Of a stretch of DNA of 33,313 nt, positions 21,974-30,425 are shown one piece after another; positions within the stretch are counted from its first letter, which is position 1; every line of letters begins with the position of its first letter. This DNA is from DASRDS01 sp035569435. Its GTDB lineage: Bacteria > Gemmatimonadota > Gemmatimonadetes > Gemmatimonadales > Gemmatimonadaceae. Both the position numbers and the translations under genes were made by a program. The notes under the pieces were generated by a model. That model saw only the letters and a list, made by a program, of their open reading frames with translations. It did no database searches and was not told where the DNA came from. The stretch lies in assembly GCA_035569435.1 (NCBI GenBank), contig DATMNB010000209.1, positions 1-33,313 on the forward strand, written 5' to 3'.

Positions 21974-22594
21974 ATGTCCCTCGCTCGACTCGTGATTGCG
22001 GTATGCATGATGTCGCCCGCCCTCCTGGATGCGCAGGTGATGCGCTACGGGGTGGTGATGGATGGCGCGCGCAACCAACTGGCTGCCGTGTGGACCGAGG
22101 ACGTCCACCAGGTCGAGCGCGCCTACTGCGTCACCCACTGGTGGGCGGCCGTCCGCTCGCCACGGCCGAGCGGCGACACCACGATCGATACGGTCTTCCG
22201 GGTCCTGGCCGTCGAGCCGGGCCAGCAGAGCGATGCCACCCCCAACAGCGCGACGTTCTCGTGCCCGGCAGGCGAGCCGGAGCTCCACACCCACCCGCCG
22301 GCCACCTGCTATGCCGACCGGCAGGACCAGTGCTACCCGGGCGGCACCGACGCCTACAGTTGCCAGCCCAGCCGAGATGATGTCCAGACGCTCCGCGAGC
22401 GGGGCGACGCCTTTGCCATCGTCCAGTGCGACCGCAATGCGTTCGTGTTCTACTACGCGAGCCAGTACAACGCCACGCCACCGCCCCCCGGCCAGCCGGT
22501 GCTCGCCCAGGCCGCCCGCATTCGCGATCCGTACAGCGCCCCGACGGGTGACCGCGTAACAAAGCCGGTGTCTGAGGCGGTCAACAAACCATGA
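21974..22594 (+). CDS. Secreted JAMM/MPN-like putative metallopeptidase
   Basis: A 206-residue protein with a signal peptide (residues 1-20, cleavage near ALLDAQ). The body has the pieces of a JAMM zinc site in order: Glu48 (in QVERAYCV), the HxHP motif at 105-108 (LHTHPP) and SxxD at 133-136 (PSRDD), followed by the strand DAFAIVQC. Between HxHP and SxxD is an unusually long cysteine-containing insert (three Cys in about 20 residues), plausible for an exported, disulfide-stabilised version. JAMM enzymes cleave isopeptide or peptide bonds or sense small ligands. The ATG has TTGGAG 7 nt upstream; the ABC ATPase gene follows after 16 nt. Assignment rests on motif spacing only. Confidence 0.55.
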   Translation: MSLARLVIAVCMMSPALLDAQVMRYGVVMDGARNQLAAVWTEDVHQVERAYCVTHWWAAVRSPRPSGDTTIDTVFRVLAVEPGQQSDATPNSATFSCPAGEPELHTHPPATCYADRQDQCYPGGTDAYSCQPSRDDVQTLRERGDAFAIVQCDRNAFVFYYASQYNATPPPPGQPVLAQAARIRDPYSAPTGDRVTKPVSEAVNKP

Positions 22595-22610
22595 GTTAGA
22601 TTCTGGGTCG

Positions 22611-23327
22611 ATGATCGACGTCTCCGGCCTCACGCGGTTGTATGGCGACTTGGTGGCCGTGGACGACCTGTCGTTCCGGGTGGCGCCGGGCGAGATCATG
22701 GGGCTCGTCGGCCCCAACGGGGCCGGCAAGACCACCACCCTCCGCTCCCTGGCGGGGATCATCACCCCGACCCGCGGCACGATCCGGATCGGCGGCGCCG
22801 ATCTCCTGGCCGACCCCCTCCGCGCCAAACGCGCCCTGGCGTTCATCCCCGACGAGCCCCAACTGTTCGAGTACCTCACCGTCGAGGAGCACCTCCGGTT
22901 TGTCGCCCGCGTCTACGGCGTGAGCGCCGCGCCGATCCGGACCGGGCCCCTCCTCGATGAGTTGGAGCTGGCCGACAAGCGCCACGCGCTCCCCAACGAG
23001 CTCTCGCGCGGCATGCGGCAAAAACTCGCCATCGCCTGCGGCTTGATCCACGACCCGTCGGCGCTCATCCTCGACGAGCCGCTCACGGGCCTCGACCCGG
23101 CGGGGATTCGCAAGATGAAGACAACGATCCTCGCCCGGGCGCGCGCCGGCGCCGCGGTCGTGCTCAGCTCGCACCTGCTCCACCTGGTCGAGGAGCTCTG
23201 CACGCACATCCTCGTGCTCCGACGCGGCCAGGCCGTGGCGTACGGCACGATTCCCTCGATCATTGCCGACCGCCCCCAGTTGGCCGGCCTGGGACTCGAG
23301 GACGTGTTTCTCACGCTCACCGCCTGA
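22611..23327 (+). CDS. ABC transporter ATP-binding protein
   Basis: A 238-residue ABC ATPase. Walker A GPNGAGKT is at 34-41, the Q-loop region is PDEPQLFEYLTV, signature LSRGM at 131-135, Walker B ALILDE at 151-156 with the D-loop PLTGLD, and the switch His in SSHLLH. The signature LSRGMRQK fits the Ccm/Nat-type exporters (DRA-like subfamily) rather than importers. It is paired with the large membrane protein encoded next and follows the secreted JAMM-like gene in the same direction. Confidence 0.93.
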   Translation: MIDVSGLTRLYGDLVAVDDLSFRVAPGEIMGLVGPNGAGKTTTLRSLAGIITPTRGTIRIGGADLLADPLRAKRALAFIPDEPQLFEYLTVEEHLRFVARVYGVSAAPIRTGPLLDELELADKRHALPNELSRGMRQKLAIACGLIHDPSALILDEPLTGLDPAGIRKMKTTILARARAGAAVVLSSHLLHLVEELCTHILVLRRGQAVAYGTIPSIIADRPQLAGLGLEDVFLTLTA

Positions 23328-23344
23328 GCCCCGAGCCCCCGCGC

Positions 23345-25099
23345 GTGCTCGAGGCGTTCGCATATCTCTTCACGACGTCGCTGCGCAACCGCATGCGACG
23401 GCGCCTGGCCCGACTCCGCTCCCCGCGCTACGCCTTGGCGCTCTGCGTCGGACTCGCCTACATCGTCCTCCTGCTCCTCCGGCCGTCGACGCTCCGCTCG
23501 ACCGCGCAGCCCTACGCGATGGACGGCATCTTCGCCCTGCTCAGCACGGTGGCCCTGGCGGTCATTGCCGCCAAGTGGTGGCTGTTTGGCGCCCCGGCCG
23601 GAACGCTGGCGTTCTCGCCGGCCGAAATGCAGTTCCTCTTCCCCGCCCCCATCCGGCGGCGCGACCTCGTGCTGTACCGAGTGCTCTCCACGCAGTTCGC
23701 CCTCCTGCTGAGCGCGCTCTTCGTCGGCCTCATTCTGCGCAGCAGCGTGGCCGGGCTGCCGTCGCCACTCCGCGTCCTCGGCTTGTGGGTGCTCTTCTCG
23801 ACGCTCTTTCTCCACCAGATGGCCGTCACCCTCGTCCGGACTGGCGCGGCCGAGCGGGGCAGCGGACTCCGGCGCAACGCGCCGGCCCTCGTCATCGTCA
23901 CGACCGCGGTCGTCCTCCTCGCGGTCAGTGTCGGGCGCGCCATCCCGCCCGTGCACGGGTTTGCCGAGTTGCCGGCCGCGCTTACGGCCGTCGAGGTGGC
24001 GCTCCGCGGACCGATCCCCTCGGCTGTGCTCGCGCCGTTTCGCTGGCTCCTGGCCCCGGCCTACGCACCCAGCGCGGCGCTCTGGCTCAAGGCCATCGGC
24101 CCGGCCTGCGCCATCCTTGTCCTGCACTATCTCTGGGTCCTCCGCGCCGACGCGACGTTCCAGACCGCCGCCGTCGAAGCCTCGGCCCGCCGCGCCGCAC
24201 GCCTCGCCGCGCGCGCCGGCGGCGACACCGGCGCCGCGGCGCGGGCGACCCCGTTCACCGCGTCCCGCCCGTGGTTCCCGCTCGCCGCGACCGGCCCGGC
24301 CTGGATGGCGCTGGTCTGGAAGAACACCGTGGCGCTGACGCGCGGATTGGCGATCGGCCTCGTCGTGCGCATGGTGCTGGCGATCGCCGTCCTCGCCTTC
24401 AGCCTCCGCGCCGCCGGGGTCTTTGGCCCCATGACCCCCCACTCCGCCGCCACGCCGGCAACGATCACGGCCGCGATTGCCCTGATCGGCGCGGGATATC
24501 TCTCCCTGCTCGGGCCACTCGCCGTGCGCAACGACCTCCGCCAGGATCTTGCCTACCTGCCTGTGCTCCGCACGTTCCCGCTGCCCGGCCGCGCGGTCCT
24601 GTTGGCCGAGATCCTGTCGCCGACCCTGGCACTGTCCGCCGTACAGTTCGCCCTCCTGTTCGGGTCGTACCTGCTGACCCTCCGCACGGTCGTCGTCGAC
24701 CTCTCGCTCACAACGCGCACACTGGCCCTCGCCGCCGCCTGCCTCGTCGTGCCACTGCTCAACGCCACGAGCTTCACGATCCAGAACGCCCTCGCCCTGT
24801 TTTTCCCCGCCTGGTCGCGGCTCGGCGTGTCGATCCCGACCGGGTTCGAGATGATGGGACAACGCCTGCTGGCGGCGTTCGCCGCGATGCTCGCACTCCT
24901 CTTGGCGCTCGTGCCGCCGACCGTGGCCGGGGTGACCGCGGCCTGGCTCGTGGCGCCCTCGAGTCCAACGCTACCCACGCTGGGGTGGGTCGCGGCGGTC
25001 GTTGCCGCGTTGCTGACGAGCGCCGCCGAGCTGGCCCTTGCCTGTCGGTGGCTCGGGCGGGTCTACGATAACACCGATGTGACGGTGTTGTCGCCTTAG
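23345..25099 (+). CDS. ABC exporter membrane subunit (putative ABC_export family)
   Basis: A 584-residue polytopic membrane protein with roughly a dozen hydrophobic segments. The N-terminus (LRSPRYALALCVGLAYIVLLLL) and the motif FSPAEMQFLFPAPIRRRDLVLYR fit the family of large putative ABC exporter permeases that pair with a single ATPase. The arginine/alanine-rich stretch at about residues 275-300 is a cytoplasmic loop, preceding KNTVALTRGL at the second half. The start is a GTG 17 nt after the ATPase stop. Substrate unknown; the operon partner is a secreted metallopeptidase-like protein. Confidence 0.75.
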   Translation: MLEAFAYLFTTSLRNRMRRRLARLRSPRYALALCVGLAYIVLLLLRPSTLRSTAQPYAMDGIFALLSTVALAVIAAKWWLFGAPAGTLAFSPAEMQFLFPAPIRRRDLVLYRVLSTQFALLLSALFVGLILRSSVAGLPSPLRVLGLWVLFSTLFLHQMAVTLVRTGAAERGSGLRRNAPALVIVTTAVVLLAVSVGRAIPPVHGFAELPAALTAVEVALRGPIPSAVLAPFRWLLAPAYAPSAALWLKAIGPACAILVLHYLWVLRADATFQTAAVEASARRAARLAARAGGDTGAAARATPFTASRPWFPLAATGPAWMALVWKNTVALTRGLAIGLVVRMVLAIAVLAFSLRAAGVFGPMTPHSAATPATITAAIALIGAGYLSLLGPLAVRNDLRQDLAYLPVLRTFPLPGRAVLLAEILSPTLALSAVQFALLFGSYLLTLRTVVVDLSLTTRTLALAAACLVVPLLNATSFTIQNALALFFPAWSRLGVSIPTGFEMMGQRLLAAFAAMLALLLALVPPTVAGVTAAWLVAPSSPTLPTLGWVAAVVAALLTSAAELALACRWLGRVYDNTDVTVLSP

Positions 25100-25112
25100 C
25101 GTCTATTCCTCG

Positions 25113-25601
25113 ATGCGGCAGATCTCCTCCGACCAGACCTTTGGGGCCAAGTTCATCGCGCCCGTGCTGGTCGTATTGGTCTTCGACATGGCGGCGCTGT
25201 CGCTCTGGTGGGACCCCAACGAGTGGCCGATGAGCCTGGTCCACGCGTCCGTGGACCCGATCCGCTGGGTGTTTGCCGCCGTCGCCGTTCTGCTGACCGT
25301 TGGCTCGCTCTGGTTTGGCACGCGACTCAAAGCCGTCAACGTCGACGACGACGCGCTCTACGTCTCGAATTTTCGCCGCGAGATACGGATCCTGTTCGCT
25401 GAGATCGCCTCGGTCGCGGTCGAGGGCTGGTCCACGAGCCAGGTGGTGGCGGTCACGTTCAAGTCGGACACGCCCTTTGGCCGTAAGATCGTGTTCATGC
25501 CCAAGTTACGGTTCCTGACCTTTGGCCCGCCGCCCGTGGTCGAGGAATTGCAACAATTGGTGGCATGTCACCAGCCGACCCAACACCCAGTAGCAAGCTG
25601 A
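25113..25601 (+). CDS. Membrane protein with two N-terminal helices and a PH-like cytoplasmic domain
   Basis: A 162-residue protein with hydrophobic segments at about 14-33 and 49-68. A soluble part (VNVDDDALYVSNFRREIRILFAEIASV, then KSDTPFGRKIVFMPK) has the beta pattern of bacterial PH-like (bPH) domains. It lies 13 nt after the permease, in the same operon. Function unknown; possibly an accessory to the exporter (inference). Confidence 0.6.
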   Translation: MRQISSDQTFGAKFIAPVLVVLVFDMAALSLWWDPNEWPMSLVHASVDPIRWVFAAVAVLLTVGSLWFGTRLKAVNVDDDALYVSNFRREIRILFAEIASVAVEGWSTSQVVAVTFKSDTPFGRKIVFMPKLRFLTFGPPPVVEELQQLVACHQPTQHPVAS

Positions 25602-25780
25602 AGGACGCCCGGACCAAGGACGGGCACGTACCGGAACCGCCTCCCGGCCACAAGCATCATCCGCACGACATCGTGCAACGCGGCCAGGTCGCTCACCTCG
25701 AAGAGCACGAAGAGCTGCCCGAGGCGATGCCGGTCGAGACCAAAGAGACGCTGCGCAGCACCGCCGACAAGACGGAATAG
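25565..25780 (+). CDS. Small hydrophilic hypothetical protein
   Basis: A 71-residue charged protein rich in Pro, Glu and His (PPPGHKHHPHD, then HLEEHEELPEAMP), probably disordered. The ATG at 25565 lies inside the end of the preceding gene (37-bp overlap in another frame). Its 3' 88 bp overlap the convergent traF-like gene. It may be real (last gene of the chromosomal operon) or an artefact of the element boundary. Confidence 0.45.
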   Translation: MSPADPTPSSKLKDARTKDGHVPEPPPGHKHHPHDIVQRGQVAHLEEHEELPEAMPVETKETLRSTADKTE

Positions 25781-26283
25781 ACGGCGCCCGTCGGCACGAC
25801 ACCGTAGTATCGGCTGTCGAAGCTGAGCGGGTGACGCGTGGCAAGGAGAAAGATCGTCCCCGCCGGGACGACCCATGGCCCGGGCGCGACGTGCGCCAAC
25901 GGCCGCCCAGCCCGGTCATGCGCGACAGGCGCACTGGACGCGATGGGGCACCCGTTGATCGTCACACCGGTCGCCTCGACATCGACCGTATCGCCCGCCA
26001 CCGCCGCCACAATTTTGCCCAGCCGTCCGGCGCCGCCCGGACAAGGACCTGGCCCCACGTAGCCCCGCTCGCGCGCCATGCGCCCGACCGCTAGCGGGAG
26101 GCACAGGAGCACCACGGAACCCCGGACTGGTGGTCGGGGGTCCACACGATAGATGCCGAGCGGCAAGCTCGGACTGACGTTGATCCACACGCCACTCCGC
26201 GACGCGGCGAGAAAGATGGCAGTGGCAAGGGCAACCGCCCCGCTAGCCGCCGACAGGGCCTGCGTGCAGCGGATTACTGTCAT
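25693..26283 (-). CDS. traF: TraF-type conjugative signal peptidase (S26 family)
   Basis: A 196-residue membrane-anchored serine protease related to RP4 TraF, which cyclises or matures pilin. One N-terminal helix (residues 10-27) is followed by NVSPSLPLGIYR; Ser39 is the likely nucleophile and Lys90 (GRLGKIVAAVAGD) the general base. Other motifs are RGYVGPGPCP, INGCPI, VPAGTIFLL and SFDSRYYGVVP. The last 30 residues (Ser/Val-rich, ending in SGSSSCSSR) lack family similarity and overlap the chromosomal small gene, suggesting the native stop was lost. The ATG at 26283 overlaps the end of virD4 by 41 bp. Confidence 0.85.
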   Translation of the reverse strand: MTVIRCTQALSAASGAVALATAIFLAASRSGVWINVSPSLPLGIYRVDPRPPVRGSVVLLCLPLAVGRMARERGYVGPGPCPGGAGRLGKIVAAVAGDTVDVEATGVTINGCPIASSAPVAHDRAGRPLAHVAPGPWVVPAGTIFLLATRHPLSFDSRYYGVVPTGAVYSVLSAVLRSVSLVSTGIASGSSSCSSR

Positions 26284-28051
26284 ACAGGCCGCGAAAGAGA
26301 CGATCGCGCCGGTAGTCGGCTCGCCGCGCGGCGATCGGCGGCACACCGCGCACGATGAGCAGCGCCCGATCGGGCGGCATTAACCGGATCTCATCCGGCG
26401 TGATGAGCCGCCGTCCCCGCTCGCTCTCCGTGAGCCCCGTCACGCCGCGCGTCGACGACGTCGTCGTGGCCACCGGCACCGTCGCGTCGCCGGCCAGCCG
26501 TGACAGATGCTCCGCGGTCTCCCAGTCGGTGACGCCAAACGCCTGCAACACGTCGGCATTGGCCAGAAACGTCCCCGCCGACTCGCCGTAGATGGCGCGC
26601 AGCTGCGCCATCGACTGCACGAGGAGCCAGAACGTCGCGCCATACGCGCCGGCCAGCGTCACACCTTGCTCGACCGGCCGCATGCGGCCCAGGTGCGCGA
26701 ACTCGTCGAGCAGGAAGAGCGTCCGCCCACCGACGCCCTGCCGGCGGCGCGTCAGTCGCTGGATAGCCGAGCCGATCATGAGGCGGAGCCAGCGCCGGTA
26801 GCCGTCGAGATGCTCAGGGGGCAGAATGAGATACGTCGACGCCGGCGCCCCCGGCGCCATGGCCCGATCAAACGGCACGCGCGTCTCGTCGAGGACCGCC
26901 GCCATGCGCGGGCTCTCCAGAAAGTGCGTGTGGCTCTGCGCGGTCGAGAGGACGGCCGAGCGCTCGCGCGGGCTTTTCTGGGCGAGTTGGGCCGCCGAGC
27001 GGGCGACGGCGCCGCCCGCCGCGGTGCTGCCGGCCATGGCGCGGAGGAGCGCCGTGAACGCGCGGGGCCCGCGCGTGAGATGCTGGTGCACCGCGGTCAG
27101 CGTGCGCGCCGCCGGGTCGCTGTCCGCGGCCGCGTGCAAGATCAGCCCGACGAGCAGCGCGCGGGCCTCCTCGTCCCAGAACGCTTCCGCGGCGGCGCCT
27201 TTGGCCTCGGGGACAACGAGCATGTCGGCCAGCGCGCGGGCGTCGTCGATCGCATCGGCGCGACTTGGGTCGATGCGGTCGAGCGGGTTGAACGCCGCGC
27301 TCTCGCGCGTCGCCACGCCAAACGGATCGAGGGCCAGCACGCGCTGCCCCATCCCGCGCCGGGCGCGCGCGGTCACGGCGTGGTTCTCGCCTTTGAGATC
27401 GGTCACGAGCAGACTGCCCTGAAACGTGAGCAAGGTCGGAATCACCGCGCTCACGCCCTTGCCCGAGCGCGTGGGCGCCACGGTCAGGAGATGGCCCTCG
27501 CCCGCGTAGCGCAGCGAGTCGTCGCCGAGTTGGATCGTCGGCGTGCGGCCGATGATGAGCCCCCGCGACTGCCGGAGCGACTCGCCCGTGCTCCACGCCG
27601 CGCTACCGTACGCCGTGGAGAGCGTCGAGCCGCGGGGCGGCAGGACGCCGACGGTGGCCGCCAACGCGATGACGACCGTGAGCGCGCCCGCGCCGGCCGC
27701 CGCAGGCATGGCGTGGGCCACGATCGACGCGTGTCGCGCGGCGTAGAGCGCCAGGAGCACGTCGTGCGGCGACGCCAGCGGGTGGAGGCTGGCGTGCCAG
27801 GCGCCGATCGCGCCGGCCCACAGCGCGGGCGCCGCCCGACGCCATCCCCGCCACGGGATGACAACCAGGCCGGCGGCGATGAGCAGCCACGCGGCCCCCC
27901 GAATAAGCGACGCATGCGTTCCGACCTGTTGCCCCTCGACTGCCAGGCGCGCCGCTAGCGACTGCACCGTCACGATCGCGCCGACGCCAAGATCGAGGAG
28001 CACCAGCGCGGTGACGGCGCGATCACGTGGTTCAGCGCCGGCTGTCGGCAT
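26243..28051 (-). CDS. traG: VirD4/TraG-type conjugative coupling ATPase
   Basis: A 602-residue inner-membrane ATPase that brings the relaxosome to the secretion channel. Hydrophobic segments lie in the first 135 residues. Walker A APTRSGKG is at 192-199, VTDLKGEN follows, Walker B LFLLDEFAHLG begins at 445, and the C-terminal block is TDWETAEHLSRLAGDATV. The frame is open up to 28228, but I take the ATG at 28051. That start overlaps the trbI end by 20 bp, just precedes the first membrane helix and gives a normal family length. Confidence 0.92.
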   Translation of the reverse strand: MPTAGAEPRDRAVTALVLLDLGVGAIVTVQSLAARLAVEGQQVGTHASLIRGAAWLLIAAGLVVIPWRGWRRAAPALWAGAIGAWHASLHPLASPHDVLLALYAARHASIVAHAMPAAAGAGALTVVIALAATVGVLPPRGSTLSTAYGSAAWSTGESLRQSRGLIIGRTPTIQLGDDSLRYAGEGHLLTVAPTRSGKGVSAVIPTLLTFQGSLLVTDLKGENHAVTARARRGMGQRVLALDPFGVATRESAAFNPLDRIDPSRADAIDDARALADMLVVPEAKGAAAEAFWDEEARALLVGLILHAAADSDPAARTLTAVHQHLTRGPRAFTALLRAMAGSTAAGGAVARSAAQLAQKSPRERSAVLSTAQSHTHFLESPRMAAVLDETRVPFDRAMAPGAPASTYLILPPEHLDGYRRWLRLMIGSAIQRLTRRRQGVGGRTLFLLDEFAHLGRMRPVEQGVTLAGAYGATFWLLVQSMAQLRAIYGESAGTFLANADVLQAFGVTDWETAEHLSRLAGDATVPVATTTSSTRGVTGLTESERGRRLITPDEIRLMPPDRALLIVRGVPPIAARRADYRRDRLFRGLYDSNPLHAGPVGG

Positions 28052-29012
28052 ACGGGCCGGGGAGGGCGAGGTCGTGCGCCAGGAGGAGATCGAATGGGAA
28101 TCCGGCCCGGACGGTGATGGTGGGTGGGATGTCAGCCGCACGGCGGAGGACATCAGTTGCGGTCCCGGACATCTGTTGCCCGAGCGCGCCGGCGGCGACC
28201 TGTCCCGCCGACGGCGTGACCAACGCACTGCCGCCCGAGGGTTGGCTCAACTGCGCGCCGGCGCCGACCGCCGAGAGGGCGAGCGCCGTGCCAAAGACAC
28301 GCGGGAGATGATTGTCCACGGCATCGGCGAGACCCGCCGCGCCATGCTCGTCGACTGCCGCGAGATCGGGAAGCGCGAGCTCGCGGGCATCGGGAAAGAT
28401 AAGCCGGGTCCACGTCACCAACATCCGACGCTGGCCAGCCGACACGCGGCTGTCGTAGCGTCCGATGAGTCGCGTCCCTTTGGGGATGAGCACAAAGCGA
28501 CCTGTACGAGAGTCGTAAGCATCGCGAGTGAGTTGCGCAACGACAGTGCCAGGAAGATCAGATGTGATCTGCGTCACCAACGTCGCGGCGAGCACCGTGC
28601 CGGCGGTGAGTGTGAACGATGACATAGACGAATCCAGAGCGACGATCAACGCGCTGTGCAGCGCGCGGCCATATGCCGTCGTCGCCATTGGCGCTGCTGC
28701 CACTTGCGCCGTGGCCCGTGGCACGATGCGGATCGTGTCGGCCGCGATGCGCATCGTATCAGATGCAACCGTTGCCACCGTGCGCGATGCCGGGGAGCGC
28801 GCCATCGAGTCGCCAACCGCCTCAGGAAACGATGGATGCTGCGGTACCGTGACGGCGACGACGCTATCGGCCGCCGCGGTGGCCACCGGCGCGCCGGACC
28901 CCGCGATGTAGTGGACCCCAACAGCCGCGGTGATCGTCACCAACACGCCGATCACGCCCAGCGCAACGCGATTCAAGCGCGTCGCCACCGGTGGCCGCGG
29001 ACGCAGCGTCAT
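28032..29012 (-). CDS. trbI: TrbI/VirB10-type conjugal transfer protein
   Basis: A 326-residue bitopic protein that links inner and outer membranes in the T4SS core. There is one N-terminal membrane helix (about 16-37), then a low-complexity Ala/Pro/Thr linker. The VirB10 beta-barrel domain has AGTVLAATLVTQITSDLPG, DAYDSRTGRFVLIPKGTRLIGRYD, GQRRMLVTWTRLIFPD and HGAAGLADAVDNH. The linker is shorter than in most TrbI. ATG and upstream trbG stop overlap by 4 bp. Confidence 0.9.
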   Translation of the reverse strand: MTLRPRPPVATRLNRVALGVIGVLVTITAAVGVHYIAGSGAPVATAAADSVVAVTVPQHPSFPEAVGDSMARSPASRTVATVASDTMRIAADTIRIVPRATAQVAAAPMATTAYGRALHSALIVALDSSMSSFTLTAGTVLAATLVTQITSDLPGTVVAQLTRDAYDSRTGRFVLIPKGTRLIGRYDSRVSAGQRRMLVTWTRLIFPDARELALPDLAAVDEHGAAGLADAVDNHLPRVFGTALALSAVGAGAQLSQPSGGSALVTPSAGQVAAGALGQQMSGTATDVLRRAADIPPTITVRAGFPFDLLLAHDLALPGPYADSRR

Positions 29013-29764
29013 GGCGTGTTGGTCACGAGCGTGTCGTTCACGATCTCGACGCGATGCACGCGCCGCCCATCGCTCGCCTCGAGCACCGCGCGCGCGAACA
29101 CACGATCGGTCACATAGCTATCATCGTGCGTCGTGTAGTTGAGCAACACCCGATCGCCGTCAGCGGTCTCCTGCCAGAGGACCGGCGCCACGCCGTGCCG
29201 TGACGCCGCGGGGAACCGGATGTACACGTGGGCCCCGTCGTCATAGACCGCCACCGGCGTCCACGGCAGATGCGCATCGTGCGTCCAGTGGTACGTGAAC
29301 GCGAGCGTGGGCGCGGGGGCCGCCGGCGTCGCATCGGGATACCAGAACCGCACGTACGGCGTGAGCCTCGGCGCGCGTCCCGCGCACGGTGCCGCGGTCA
29401 GTGCCAGCACGTAGACCCGCTGATCGGTGGCGATGGCGAGATTGGTGGCGATCCCGCACGCGGTTGGCTTGACGGCAACACGCGACCCACCCATCTGCGC
29501 CGCGAGCCACCGCTCGCTGTCGCCCAGCGTGGTCGCGACGATGCGCTCCTCGGGCGCCAGCGCGACGACACACGCCGTCAGCACCGCGCAGGCCACGGTG
29601 GCCTCCCCATGACCGTACGGGAACACCGTCGCACCTCCGACATCGACCACGCGCGGCGAGAGCCCAGCCCGCACCTCACGCGCCGCGACCGCCAGCGCGT
29701 CGCCCGGTACGGTGTCCTGTGCCGCCGCAACCGCTGGCCACGCCAACACCCACATCCATCTCAT
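29009..29764 (-). CDS. trbG: TrbG/VirB9-type conjugal transfer protein
   Basis: A 251-residue periplasmic or outer-membrane-core component. The signal peptide is residues 1-17 (cleavage after AVAAA). The N-terminal domain has VFPYGHGEATVACAV and GDSERWLAA, then VKPTACGIATNLAIATDQRVYVLAL, WYPD, and the C-terminal domain has PWTPVAVYDDGAHVYIRFP and NDTLVTNTP. These are standard VirB9 landmarks. The open frame extends upstream to 29923 without homology; the ATG at 29764 fits the signal peptide and overlaps the trbF stop by 4 bp. Confidence 0.9.
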   Translation of the reverse strand: MRWMWVLAWPAVAAAQDTVPGDALAVAAREVRAGLSPRVVDVGGATVFPYGHGEATVACAVLTACVVALAPEERIVATTLGDSERWLAAQMGGSRVAVKPTACGIATNLAIATDQRVYVLALTAAPCAGRAPRLTPYVRFWYPDATPAAPAPTLAFTYHWTHDAHLPWTPVAVYDDGAHVYIRFPAASRHGVAPVLWQETADGDRVLLNYTTHDDSYVTDRVFARAVLEASDGRRVHRVEIVNDTLVTNTP

Positions 29765-30423
29765 GTGCCTCCCCCTCCCCCGACCCGCGTCCAGGTCAAC
29801 GACGTCACGTGCACGCCGAGCGGGTTGTCCTCGATCGCATCGACGGTCTCGGGCGGCGTGATGCGCACGGCGAGATACGCCTCCCACGCCGCCACGCGCG
29901 GCGGACTCCCGTCGAGCGGCCACTCAGTCTCGGTCCACTGCGCGCGCCACGCCGCCGACGCCGGAACGGGGAGCACGCTCGTGATCTCGACCGTCCGCGC
30001 CAGTGTGCGCGAGAGGAGCCGCGGATTGTTGCGCGCATCGGTGAAGTAGCTATTGAGAAAACCCGCCGCACCCGCATCGGCGTACGCATACGCGCGCCGC
30101 AGCACGTCGGCCTGCGCAGCCTCGGACGGCAGCACCGTCCGCACCTCGCGCAGAAAGAGCGCGAGCTGCGACACCACGAGCCGCGTGTCCGTGCGCCGCA
30201 GCGCCTCGGCCGGCCCAAACGCCCGCGCCCGCCCCAGCCGGTCGACCTCCACGATGTAGGGCGTGACGCGCGCCGCGAGCGAGAGTCGCACCACCGCCAC
30301 CGTGGCGACGGCCAGGAGCGCGAGCAGCGCAAACGCCGCCATCTGCCACGCGTGCTTGCCCCGCGCGAGATCCGCGTACACATCCTCGAACTCGTGCCGA
30401 GCGGCCGTCCAGGGACTCGGCAC
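29761..30423 (-). CDS. trbF: TrbF/VirB8-type conjugal transfer protein
   Basis: A 220-residue bitopic inner-membrane protein of the T4SS. The N-terminus has ARHEFEDVYADLARGKHAWQ, then one membrane helix (about 28-48), then YIVEVDRLGRARAFGPAEAL and a periplasmic domain with NSYFTDARNNPRLL and SAAWRAQWTETEW. The GTG start at 30423 is preferred: it is 2 nt after the trbL stop and has GGGGAG about 9 nt upstream. The frame is open to 31008 but that part is antisense or out of frame within trbL. Confidence 0.9.
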   Translation of the reverse strand: MPSPWTAARHEFEDVYADLARGKHAWQMAAFALLALLAVATVAVVRLSLAARVTPYIVEVDRLGRARAFGPAEALRRTDTRLVVSQLALFLREVRTVLPSEAAQADVLRRAYAYADAGAAGFLNSYFTDARNNPRLLSRTLARTVEITSVLPVPASAAWRAQWTETEWPLDGSPPRVAAWEAYLAVRITPPETVDAIEDNPLGVHVTSLTWTRVGGGGGT

Positions 30424-30425
30424 GA

